Origin: Candidatus Peribacter sp. UBA2144
GTDB lineage: Bacteria; Patescibacteriota; Gracilibacteria; Peribacterales; Peribacteraceae
Length of the DNA stretch: 5,318 bases
Assembly (NCBI GenBank): GCA_002328295.1
Contig: DCXE01000075.1
Coordinates: 440-5,757, forward strand
Direction of reading: 5' to 3'
Shown here: one piece after another, positions 1 to 4,840 of the stretch
Layout of the letters: each line of letters starts with the position of its first letter
Numbering within the stretch: position 1 is the first letter of the stretch
The notes under the pieces: model-generated
The model's database searches: none
Seen by the model: only the letters and a program-made list of their open reading frames with translations
What the model was told of the DNA's origin: nothing
Program-made: the position numbers and the translations under genes

Positions 1-82
1 ACCTCACCCCCTAACCCCCTCTCCTCTGAGGAGGAGAGGGGGAACTACTTCAATTGCGTAGCTCCGGGGCCGGGGGTGAGGT
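1..82. repeat. MITE-like palindromic repeat with terminal inverted repeats
   Basis: The ends are perfect inverted copies: ACCTCACCCCC at 1-11 and GGGGGTGAGGT at 72-82. Inside, CCCCCTCTCCTC (15-26) pairs perfectly with GAGGAGAGGGGG (31-42) across a TGAG loop, giving a 12-bp stem. No protein is encoded; an open frame running through it from 54 is only an upstream extension of the repressor frame. The architecture (short, termini inverted, internal hairpin) resembles non-autonomous miniature elements. From memory, similar C-rich 'CCTCACCCCCTAACCCCC' repeats recur in Chloroflexi, cyanobacteria and CPR genomes, but I cannot search for this. The element may begin before the window. Its right end lies about 10 bases from the repressor's candidate -35 box. 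Confidence 0.75.
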
Positions 83-91
83 CGGAAAACA

Positions 92-120
92 CTTGCCCTC
101 CAATTCCATCCTCCTATATA
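92..120 (+). promoter_or_regulatory. Candidate sigma70-type promoter of the csoR-like gene
   Basis: TTGCCC (92-97) lies exactly 17 bases before TATATA (115-120), a good -35/-10 pair. Transcription would begin near 127, leaving a leader of roughly 17 bases before the ATG at 144. The leader is C-rich and has no Shine-Dalgarno sequence. The -10 box abuts the TACCC repeats at 124-141, which fits a promoter blocked by its own repressor. This is inferred from sequence only. Confidence 0.5.
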
Positions 121-143
121 GTATACCCATACCCCCTACCCAT
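121..143. promoter_or_regulatory. Candidate CsoR-type operator
   Basis: Three TACCC units occur at 124-128, 130-134 and 137-141, the middle one extended to a five-C run (132-136). The opposite strand reads TAGGGGGTATGGG. CsoR/RcnR-family repressors are known to bind G/C-tract sites flanked by TA-rich bases, and the G-tract followed by TATGG recalls the copper operators of Firmicutes as I remember them. The site overlaps the expected transcription start and reaches the start codon, so a bound repressor would block its own gene. The symmetry is imperfect, so the exact operator limits are uncertain. Confidence 0.45.
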
Positions 144-413
144 ATGCTTCCCGCTAATAAAAAGAAGGCAGTCGCAGCCCTTAAAAGGCTCAATGGCTTA
201 AGCGCAAAGCTTGAAGAAATGATTGAGAATGATGAATACTGTCCTAAGTTACTAGAAATAGCGCTTGCTATGAAAGGGCATGTTAAGTACGTTCAGGGAA
301 CTATTTTGGAAAGCCACATGAACACTTGCGCCCCAAAAAAATTGGCATCCAAGACCGATCGTGATAAATTCATCAAGGAGCTACTCAAAGTCGTAGGGCT
401 TTCAAACCGATAA
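144..413 (+). CDS. csoR: CsoR-family metal-sensing transcriptional repressor, probably Cu(I)
   Basis: This 89-residue protein is a small all-helical DNA-binding repressor of the CsoR/RcnR/FrmR (DUF156) family, which releases DNA on binding metal. The basic first helix (KKKAVAALKRLNGLSAKLEEMI, residues 6-27) is typical. The presumed ligands are C33, H58 and C62. Their spacing (25 and 4) equals that of C36/H61/C65 in Mycobacterium tuberculosis CsoR, and Y32 precedes the first Cys as in that protein. This x-C-H-C fingerprint favours Cu(I) over the Ni/Co (RcnR) and formaldehyde (FrmR) sensors. I chose ATG 144 because the frame upstream to 54 only translates the repeat element, and because family members are about 85-120 residues long and start just before this helix. 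No Shine-Dalgarno is present. The stop is 2 nt from the next gene, implying co-transcription. Family assignment is firm; the metal is inferred. Confidence 0.9.
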   Translation: MLPANKKKAVAALKRLNGLSAKLEEMIENDEYCPKLLEIALAMKGHVKYVQGTILESHMNTCAPKKLASKTDRDKFIKELLKVVGLSNR

Positions 414-415
414 TT

Positions 416-751
416 ATGACTAAACTGACTCTTCTCGGCCTTCTAATCTCAACAACCCTTGGAGTCTGTCCGATGCAGATAAAGATGATGCCCATGAGTA
501 ATATGGCAATGGAAGGCGAGATGGCGGATCAGAATATGCCATGCTCTGAGTGCTATTCCGATAATGAGAGTTATGCACTTAAAGATGCCGGGAATTTGGG
601 AACGGATCCTATCCTTATTTCCATGATTATTCCTGAAGACTCAATCGAGTACTCTTTGAATATCGCCTCAACTAATCAAGTTTCAATTAATGTAACGGGA
701 CCGCTTGCCAACGCTCCCCCGCTTATAGGCACGGTCATCTTGCGAACGTAA
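416..751 (+). CDS. Secreted methionine-rich protein, putative copper binder
   Basis: This 111-residue protein matches no family I recognise. Residues 1-17 form a short signal-like segment (basic K3, then LTLLGLLISTTLGV). C18 follows, but Val at -1 makes a standard lipobox doubtful. Residues 20-41 contain eight methionines (M20, 24, 25, 27, 30, 32, 36, 41), followed directly by C43-x2-C46. Methionine clusters are a known extracytoplasmic Cu(I)/Ag(I)-binding feature, as in PcoC/CopC-type proteins and Ctr transporters. Residues 62-111 lack Met apart from M70 and look like a small beta-rich domain (ISMIIPEDSIEYSLNIAS, then SINVTGPL). The gene starts 2 nt after the csoR-like stop with no Shine-Dalgarno, so translation is probably coupled and expression controlled by that repressor. 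Metal binding is inferred from composition and position. Confidence 0.75.
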   Translation: MTKLTLLGLLISTTLGVCPMQIKMMPMSNMAMEGEMADQNMPCSECYSDNESYALKDAGNLGTDPILISMIIPEDSIEYSLNIASTNQVSINVTGPLANAPPLIGTVILRT

Positions 752-775
752 ATAATCACAGCTTGAAATATAACT

Positions 776-820
776 GATGCTTTTTGGCATCTTTATATAT
801 TCTTAATTATTTTTCTTATT
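776..820 (+). terminator. Weak hairpin plus T-rich tract, possible terminator
   Basis: GATGC (776-780) pairs with GCATC (787-791) across a six-base loop and is followed by a T-rich but interrupted tract. The stem has only 5 bp, so this would be a poor intrinsic terminator. Its place, 25 bases after the Met-rich gene stop and before a pyrimidine-rich leader, would suit the end of the csoR unit or an attenuation point within a longer operon. Confidence 0.25.
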
Positions 821-842
821 TTCTTTTTCCCCTTTTACCATC

Positions 843-1052
843 ATGAGATACCTCATAGCTCTCGCTCTTATTATTACCCCCGCATTTCTGGTCTATTCTC
901 AGAAGACTCAGGCAAATGTATCGGCAAATAATGAAGTGGAATGCCAGCAAAACGGAGTTGACTGTTCTTGCAACTCGAAAGCTCCGTCTAAGGCTCCCTC
1001 TGCAAAATCTGGAAAAGGATGTGGATGTGGAAGCAAGTCTTGCAGGCAATAA
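843..1052 (+). CDS. Small secreted cysteine-rich CxC protein, metallothionein-like
   Basis: This 69-residue protein is not a family I can name. Residues 1-19 form a clear signal peptide (MRY, hydrophobic LIALALIITPAFLVY, then S-Q). The mature part has six cysteines at 34, 41, 43, 60, 62 and 67, i.e. C-x6-C-x-C-x16-C-x-C-x4-C. The two clusters are joined by a Ser/Ala/Pro/Lys linker (45-58), and the tail reads GKGCGCGSKSC. Paired CxC motifs in a short Gly/Ser/Lys-rich chain are typical of thiolate metal binders. Unlike classical metallothioneins, which are cytosolic, this one should be exported. It lies between the Met-rich protein and the permease, supporting a metal role. The ATG follows a long pyrimidine-rich leader with no Shine-Dalgarno. 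Disulfide pairing instead of metal binding is the main alternative. Confidence 0.75.
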   Translation: MRYLIALALIITPAFLVYSQKTQANVSANNEVECQQNGVDCSCNSKAPSKAPSAKSGKGCGCGSKSCRQ

Positions 1053-1108
1053 TTTTGAGCGCCCCCAGCAATCAGATTATATGATTGCAGCTGACTTCCC
1101 CAACTGAT

Positions 1109-2200
1109 ATGGATAATATGATGCATTCAGACCATTCCACTCCAGAGCAACACCCCACAGGCTGCTCAATGCACCACGGTGTCAAGAAAGGCCGCGATTG
1201 GTTCCTGCCTCTGGTAGCTCTGATCATAATATTGGCATATGTCGCTCATCTATTCCTTGGTGAATTCGCCTCAGGAAGCGAATTTCTTATAACTTTTAAT
1301 TTGAGCGTATTTGAACTCATGAACCGTATGTGGTGGGGAGTTGCTTTGGGAATATTATCCGTTGGATTCATCGGCACCCTGCCCCGCGAGCTTGTGTCCT
1401 CCGCTCTTGGAAAAGGAGGAACGCTCGGTGGAATTCTGAGGGCGACAGGAGCCGGAGTTATGCTTGATCTTTGCTCGCACGGAATATTGCTTGTTGGAAT
1501 GAAGCTTTATGAACGCGGCGCGAGCCTAGGACAAACAATGGCATTTCTAATCGCAAGTCCATGGAATTCTTTCTCGCTGACATTGATACTTTGGTCTCTG
1601 ATTGGATTTAAGTGGATGATATTGATTTTGATTTTCTCATTATTAATAGCACTCGCATCCGGCATCTTCTTCGACAGATTAGTAAAGAAAGGAATCCTTC
1701 CTGCCAATCCTCATAAAACAAAACTGCCGGAATCTTATTGTTTCAAAAAAGAACTCATCACTCACTTAAAAAAGATGCGTCCCACTCCGGTGAATATTTA
1801 TAAAGTTTCGTTCCAAGGCCTAAAGGATTCGCGCATGATACTCAAATGGATCTTTTTTGGAGTCATACTGGCATCGTTAATTCGAACCTTCGTTCATCCT
1901 GAATTATTCGCAGTTGCATTTGGCCCCACATTGGCAGGACTTGGCGCTACTTTAATTTTTGCAACTATTCTGGAAGTATGTTCAGAAGGGTCAGTTCCGG
2001 TTGCTACAGATATGTTGCTAAGAGCGAAAGCTCCCGGCAACACATTCGCGTTTTTGATGACCGGAGTCTCGACAGACTATACGGAAATACTTTCATTAAA
2101 GGAGACCACTCATTCCTGGAAAATTGCATTTTTCCTGCCTTTGGTTACATTCCCACAGGTTCTTATAATCGCAATAATTCTTAATTCGCTTCCGGTATAA
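1109..2200 (+). CDS. PF03773-type (ArsP/UPF0718) permease with His/Met-rich N-terminal tail
   Basis: This 363-residue integral membrane protein has about 8-10 hydrophobic segments, including roughly 31-50, 68-90, 107-133, 141-166, 168-187, 243-262, 268-290, 309-325 and 336-360. It resembles the predicted permease family that includes ArsP, an exporter of trivalent organoarsenicals. The two halves are related: LDLCSHG followed by AFLIASP (120-151) mirrors LEVCSEG followed by AFLMTGV (288-320). Members usually carry CSCG at the first site; here the sites read CSHG (122-125) and CSEG (291-294), so the substrate may differ. Residues 1-23 hold four Met, five His and one Cys, a likely metal-binding tail; the basic KKGR before the first segment places it in the cytoplasm by the positive-inside rule. 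ATG 1109 is preferred to an upstream TTG at 1085; ATGs at 1118 and 1121 are also possible. A metal-related substrate, perhaps copper, is inferred from context. Confidence 0.82.
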   Translation: MDNMMHSDHSTPEQHPTGCSMHHGVKKGRDWFLPLVALIIILAYVAHLFLGEFASGSEFLITFNLSVFELMNRMWWGVALGILSVGFIGTLPRELVSSALGKGGTLGGILRATGAGVMLDLCSHGILLVGMKLYERGASLGQTMAFLIASPWNSFSLTLILWSLIGFKWMILILIFSLLIALASGIFFDRLVKKGILPANPHKTKLPESYCFKKELITHLKKMRPTPVNIYKVSFQGLKDSRMILKWIFFGVILASLIRTFVHPELFAVAFGPTLAGLGATLIFATILEVCSEGSVPVATDMLLRAKAPGNTFAFLMTGVSTDYTEILSLKETTHSWKIAFFLPLVTFPQVLIIAIILNSLPV

Positions 2201-2348
2201 AAAACATGAATCAATTTATTTTAATAACGTCAATTCTTATTTCTCCGCTTATTAAAGGGATTTCTAGAGATTTGCCCCTCGGTATCTAATCTGTCAGAAT
2301 CTCAACCACTGTCTTTAATTTTTCTTACCAACTTTCCCCACACTTCTT
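2201..2348 (+). other. Intergenic spacer with candidate promoter and pyrimidine-rich leader
   Basis: TTGCCC (2272-2277), the same hexamer as in the csoR promoter, lies 17 bases before CAGAAT (2295-2300), a weak -10 box. The following leader up to ATG 2349 is strongly pyrimidine-rich (CTTTAATTTTTCTTACC, then CTTTCCCC) and lacks a Shine-Dalgarno. It resembles the leader at 800-842 before the small Cys-rich gene. A 27-codon open frame (2206-2289) begins 5 bases after the permease stop and ends inside the promoter region; I do not call it a gene. I see no clear terminator for the permease. Confidence 0.35.
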
Positions 2349-3053
2349 ATGGCTTCAAATGGCAACCCATGGTTTGCAGTTTCACTTGCCCTTGTAGGTA
2401 TTATCGTCGGATACGGCGTTGCAACTGGCATGAATAGTTCTGCCCCTGTCGGCGACAGAGGTACAGTAGTAGCTGACGATCCAACTCCTGAACCTCCACC
2501 ACCTCCTTCGGCAAATCTGGATGACTTGCCTCCTGTTGGCGACAACGACTACGTCCAAGGAAACCCCGATGCTAAAATTACAATAATAGAATACTCTGAT
2601 TTCGAATGTCCATTCTGCAAAAAGAACCACGGTACGATGGTTAAACTAATGGAGGAATACGGTGATAAAATTAACTGGGTTTACCGACATTATCCTCTTT
2701 CGTTCCATCCTAACGCACAAAAGGCTGCAGAAGCTGCAGAGTGTGCAGGTGAACTGGGAGGTAACGATGGTTTCTGGGCTATGGGAGATATGATTTTTGA
2801 GAAAGGATCTGATAATACCGAGCTTGAATCTTACGCAACCGAAATTGGATTGAACGCAGCTAAGTTTACCAAGTGTCTGGATAGCGATAAATATGCAGAC
2901 AAAGTTGCAGCTCATATGGAGGGCGGCACCAAAGCAGGAGTACGTGGAACACCCGGCAACATTGTTATAAATAACAAGAAAGGCGAAGCTGAACTTATCT
3001 CCGGCGCACAACCGTTTGATAACTTCAAGAAAGTGATTGATGATATGTTATAA
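2349..3053 (+). CDS. Membrane-anchored DsbA-family thiol oxidoreductase
   Basis: This 234-residue protein forms, breaks or shuffles disulfides in exported proteins. Residues 8-27 form a single hydrophobic anchor or uncleaved signal. A low-complexity Asp/Pro linker with a run of prolines follows (43-53), and then the DsbA-like thioredoxin fold from about 66 to 234. The fold opens with ITIIEYSDFECPFC, placing the redox pair CPFC at 87-90. The cis-proline loop is GTPG (200-203, P202), and the C-terminal helix FKKVIDDML closes the domain. Two additional cysteines, C132 and C176, lie in the inserted helical region, where several DsbA homologues have a structural disulfide. Length and layout match the 'DsbA family/thioredoxin domain' proteins common in CPR bacteria. 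It probably has its own promoter. A link to the metal genes is plausible because these export Cys-containing proteins, but it is not proven. Confidence 0.9.
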   Translation: MASNGNPWFAVSLALVGIIVGYGVATGMNSSAPVGDRGTVVADDPTPEPPPPPSANLDDLPPVGDNDYVQGNPDAKITIIEYSDFECPFCKKNHGTMVKLMEEYGDKINWVYRHYPLSFHPNAQKAAEAAECAGELGGNDGFWAMGDMIFEKGSDNTELESYATEIGLNAAKFTKCLDSDKYADKVAAHMEGGTKAGVRGTPGNIVINNKKGEAELISGAQPFDNFKKVIDDML

Positions 3054-3066
3054 AAAATACTAAATC

Positions 3067-3189
3067 CGATGCCATCTTTGATGCATCGAACAGTCGAAAG
3101 TCGCAGGTCACATGTCACAGGACCTGTGACTTTTGACATGTGACCAATCCTGCGACTTGTGACCAGTGACGATCTGATGCAACTATCAG
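3067..3189. repeat. Nested inverted-repeat block between convergent genes
   Basis: The core is a long imperfect hairpin. GTCGCAGG (3100-3107) pairs with CCTGCGAC (3149-3156), and TCACATGTC (3108-3116) pairs with GACATGTGA (3135-3143), with a CCAAT bulge on the right arm. Inside lies GTCACAGG-A-CCTGTGAC (3114-3130), so two alternative pairings compete. Two further GTGAC units follow (3159-3163, 3166-3170). Small flanking hairpins are CGATGC/GCATCG (3067-3072, 3083-3088) and CTGAT/ATCAG (3174-3178, 3185-3189). The block fills the gap between the ends of the dsbA-like and methyltransferase genes, so it may act as a bidirectional terminator. Its composition of recurring GTCAC/GTGAC words suggests a dispersed genomic repeat. 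Confidence 0.7.
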
Positions 3190-3192
3190 AGA

Positions 3193-4791
3193 CTACTTTC
3201 TCTGAAGTACACTAACAGTCTCTATATGCGCCGTATGCGGGAACATATCAACAGGCTGAACTGATCTGAGTTCATATCCATTCTTTAGAAGCTCTCCTAA
3301 ATCACGTGCGAGAGTTGCAGTATTGCAAGAAACATAAACAATCTTTTCCGGATTATGCGCCAGTATTGCCACACGTGCCTTTGGATGCATTCCTGTTCGA
3401 GGCGGATCGACTATTACAGTTGTAAATTTATATTTGCCTCCAGGTTTAAGTTGTCCTGCAAGCACTTGCTCCACTCTTCCTTTATAAAAACTGATGTTTC
3501 CTATTCGGTTTTTGCCAGCACTTTTCAGAGCATCCTCGATTGCCGAAGGATGACTCTCGATTCCAATTACTTTTTGGCAGAAACGGGAGAGATATTGACC
3601 GACAGTTCCCATGCCGCAATAAGCGTCTAATATTACATCCCGCGGACCCAGGTCAGCCGCATCCGCGATAGCCTTGTAAAGTTTTTCTGTGCCGGAAGTA
3701 TTTGTTTGGAAGAATGAAAATGGAGAGATTTCGAACTCCAAATCGAAAAGCCTCTCCTTTATACAAGGTTCCCCAACAAGAGAATGTATTTTTGGATGTT
3801 CGGGCCTTTCATTCATCCCTAAATTTTCTATCACAAGCAAAGACTTAAGCCCAGATCTACCTCCAAACTGCATGAAGTGCTGGAACAAAGGTTCCAATTC
3901 TCTTTTTCTTGCTCTTACTATAAAGGCGATCATATTTTCACCAGTATTTATACCGCGCCTGAGAAGAAGTGTGCGTAGCAATCCTTTTTGAGTCTTCGGA
4001 TTGTAAACAGGAAGTTTTGTATGCTCCAAAAAGTCATGCACATCAGAAAGAAGTGACGGCAATTGTTCATCGTATAAATGACATTCTCTAATAGGCATTA
4101 CAGTCGCCCACTGCCCTGGCTGGTGGAAACCAATAGTTGGATTCTCATCTATATATTTTGTCTTTCCTTTGGATTCTTCTTTGCGAATGTTCGAAAAACC
4201 GAAATGAAGCTCCAGTTTGTTTCTGTAGTGGAATACCTGTGGACTCGGGATTATCTTTAATACTCTTCCCGGAAGCTGCTTCCTCAAATCCTCTCCAACG
4301 GGAGTTAAGTGCTCCAGAGTCTCTCTGACTATTTCCTCTTTATATTCAATCTGCTTGTTATATGGCAAATTCTGCCAAGCACATCCTCCACAATCGTGAC
4401 AATGACTGCATCTGGAGGCCACTTCATCAAATGACTTTCTAAGCACCTTTTCCACCTTTCCTTCTGCATATCTTCCTTTGTGCTTTTCAATTGTAATTTC
4501 GACCTCCTGGCCAGGCAGAGATCCGGGGATAAACACGGGAATGCCATCAATATGTGCCAATCCCGACCCCCCATGTGTAAGTTTTTCGACTTTAATCGTG
4601 TATTTCTGACCTGTCCTGAGCCCAGTCGAAGGGCCTATTTTGGGGTCAGCAGCCTGCCCTGAGCTTGCCTGTGCTGAGCCCTGCCGAAGCGTCGAAGGGT
4701 TACTTTTTGGCTTGTTTGAGCCAGAATCACCCATGTCAGGTGACCCAACCGAATCGCCCCCTGGAGGGGTTATTTGGGCATCATCAGGCAT
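3193..4791 (-). CDS. rlmD: TRAM-domain, Fe-S 23S rRNA (uracil-5-)-methyltransferase, RlmD/RlmCD family
   Basis: This 532-residue enzyme uses SAM to methylate C5 of a uridine, most likely in 23S rRNA. A TRAM RNA-binding domain spans about 61-118 (IKVEKLTHGGSGLAHIDG, then PGQEVEITIEKHKGRYAEG). The 4Fe-4S ligands are C128, C134, C137 (C-x5-C-x2-C, with CGGC) and probably C237. SPFSFFQTN (356-364) precedes the Rossmann motif DAYCGMGTVG (389-398). DPPRTG is at 463-468, the catalytic nucleophile C489 is in VSCNTATLARDL, and the C-terminal HIETV (522-526) carries the usual general-base Glu. All key residues are present, so the enzyme should work. RlmD, RlmCD and the tRNA enzyme TrmA are not fully separable by eye, but the Fe-S cluster and TRAM argue for the rRNA group. 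Residues 1-60 are an unusual low-complexity extension, partly encoded by repeats. No alternative start lies between the repeats and the TRAM domain; the choices are ATG 4791 or ATG 4734. Confidence 0.9.
   Translation of the reverse strand: MPDDAQITPPGGDSVGSPDMGDSGSNKPKSNPSTLRQGSAQASSGQAADPKIGPSTGLRTGQKYTIKVEKLTHGGSGLAHIDGIPVFIPGSLPGQEVEITIEKHKGRYAEGKVEKVLRKSFDEVASRCSHCHDCGGCAWQNLPYNKQIEYKEEIVRETLEHLTPVGEDLRKQLPGRVLKIIPSPQVFHYRNKLELHFGFSNIRKEESKGKTKYIDENPTIGFHQPGQWATVMPIRECHLYDEQLPSLLSDVHDFLEHTKLPVYNPKTQKGLLRTLLLRRGINTGENMIAFIVRARKRELEPLFQHFMQFGGRSGLKSLLVIENLGMNERPEHPKIHSLVGEPCIKERLFDLEFEISPFSFFQTNTSGTEKLYKAIADAADLGPRDVILDAYCGMGTVGQYLSRFCQKVIGIESHPSAIEDALKSAGKNRIGNISFYKGRVEQVLAGQLKPGGKYKFTTVIVDPPRTGMHPKARVAILAHNPEKIVYVSCNTATLARDLGELLKNGYELRSVQPVDMFPHTAHIETVSVLQRK
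4615..4633. repeat. CCTGAGC-N-GTCGAAGGG type short repeat, copy 1 (inside rlmD)
   Basis: CCTGAGCCCAGTCGAAGGG matches the widespread short repeat whose usual form I recall as CCTGAGCTTGTCGAAGGG. It lies within the methyltransferase frame and encodes residues about 53-59 (GPSTGLR) directly before the TRAM domain. The family recognition comes from memory of such repeats in several bacterial lineages and has not been searched. Confidence 0.65.
4658..4699. repeat. Same short-repeat family, rearranged copies 2 and 3 (inside rlmD)
   Basis: CCTGAGCTTGCC (4658-4669) is the left half of the repeat. It is followed by a second, interrupted copy made of CTGAGCCCTGCCGAAG (4674-4689) and CGTCGAAGGG (4690-4699). 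Together they encode residues about 31-45 of the methyltransferase (NPSTLRQGSAQASSG) without breaking the frame. The mixture of half and interrupted copies suggests nested insertion or recombination between repeats. Confidence 0.6.
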
Positions 4792-4819
4792 TGACTTTTG
4801 CGTTAAAATACCTTATAAA
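4791..4819 (+). promoter_or_regulatory. Candidate promoter of the HEFGH protein gene
   Basis: TTGACT (4791-4796) is followed after exactly 17 bases by TATAAA (4814-4819), close to the sigma70 consensus. Transcription would start near 4826, giving a leader of about 15 bases with no Shine-Dalgarno before ATG 4841, much like the csoR-like gene. The -35 box touches the start codon of the divergent methyltransferase gene, so both genes share this spacer of 49 bases (4792-4840). I could not identify a convincing minus-strand promoter in it. Confidence 0.6.
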
Positions 4820-4840
4820 ATATGACTTTAATTACATATT

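Noticed and set aside
54..143. Upstream extension of the csoR-like reading frame
   Set aside because: It translates the right part of the palindromic repeat and the promoter region; the family's normal N-terminus fits ATG 144.
763..801. TTGAAA with TATATT as a promoter for the small Cys-rich gene
   Set aside because: The spacing of 27 bases is far too long; no better pair was found although a promoter here is plausible.
1055..1083. Possible separate permease promoter, TTGAGC -17- TATATG
   Set aside because: Both boxes are weak, and the gene follows the CxC gene by only 56 bases on the same strand, so read-through is simpler.
1085..1108. TTG start eight codons upstream of the permease ATG
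   Set aside because: A normal ATG is available at 1109, at the start of the Met/His tail, and nothing supports the TTG.
2206..2289. 27-codon open frame of hydrophobic character after the permease
   Set aside because: No ribosome-binding site, no recognisable family, and its end overlaps the candidate dsbA promoter. It could be a real miniprotein only if conserved in relatives.
2646..3011. 121-residue minus-strand open frame opposite the dsbA-like gene, Cys-rich in appearance
   Set aside because: It is the antisense shadow of a clear DsbA-family gene; its cysteines come from complementing Ala/Thr/Ile codons.
3100..3170. CRISPR-like array of GTCAC words
   Set aside because: Units are too short, irregular and inverted, with no spacers of constant length and no cas genes.
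4640..4825. Plus-strand open frame across the repeats before 4841
   Set aside because: Its sequence is the other-frame translation of the short repeats, a common artefact, and it overlaps the methyltransferase start.
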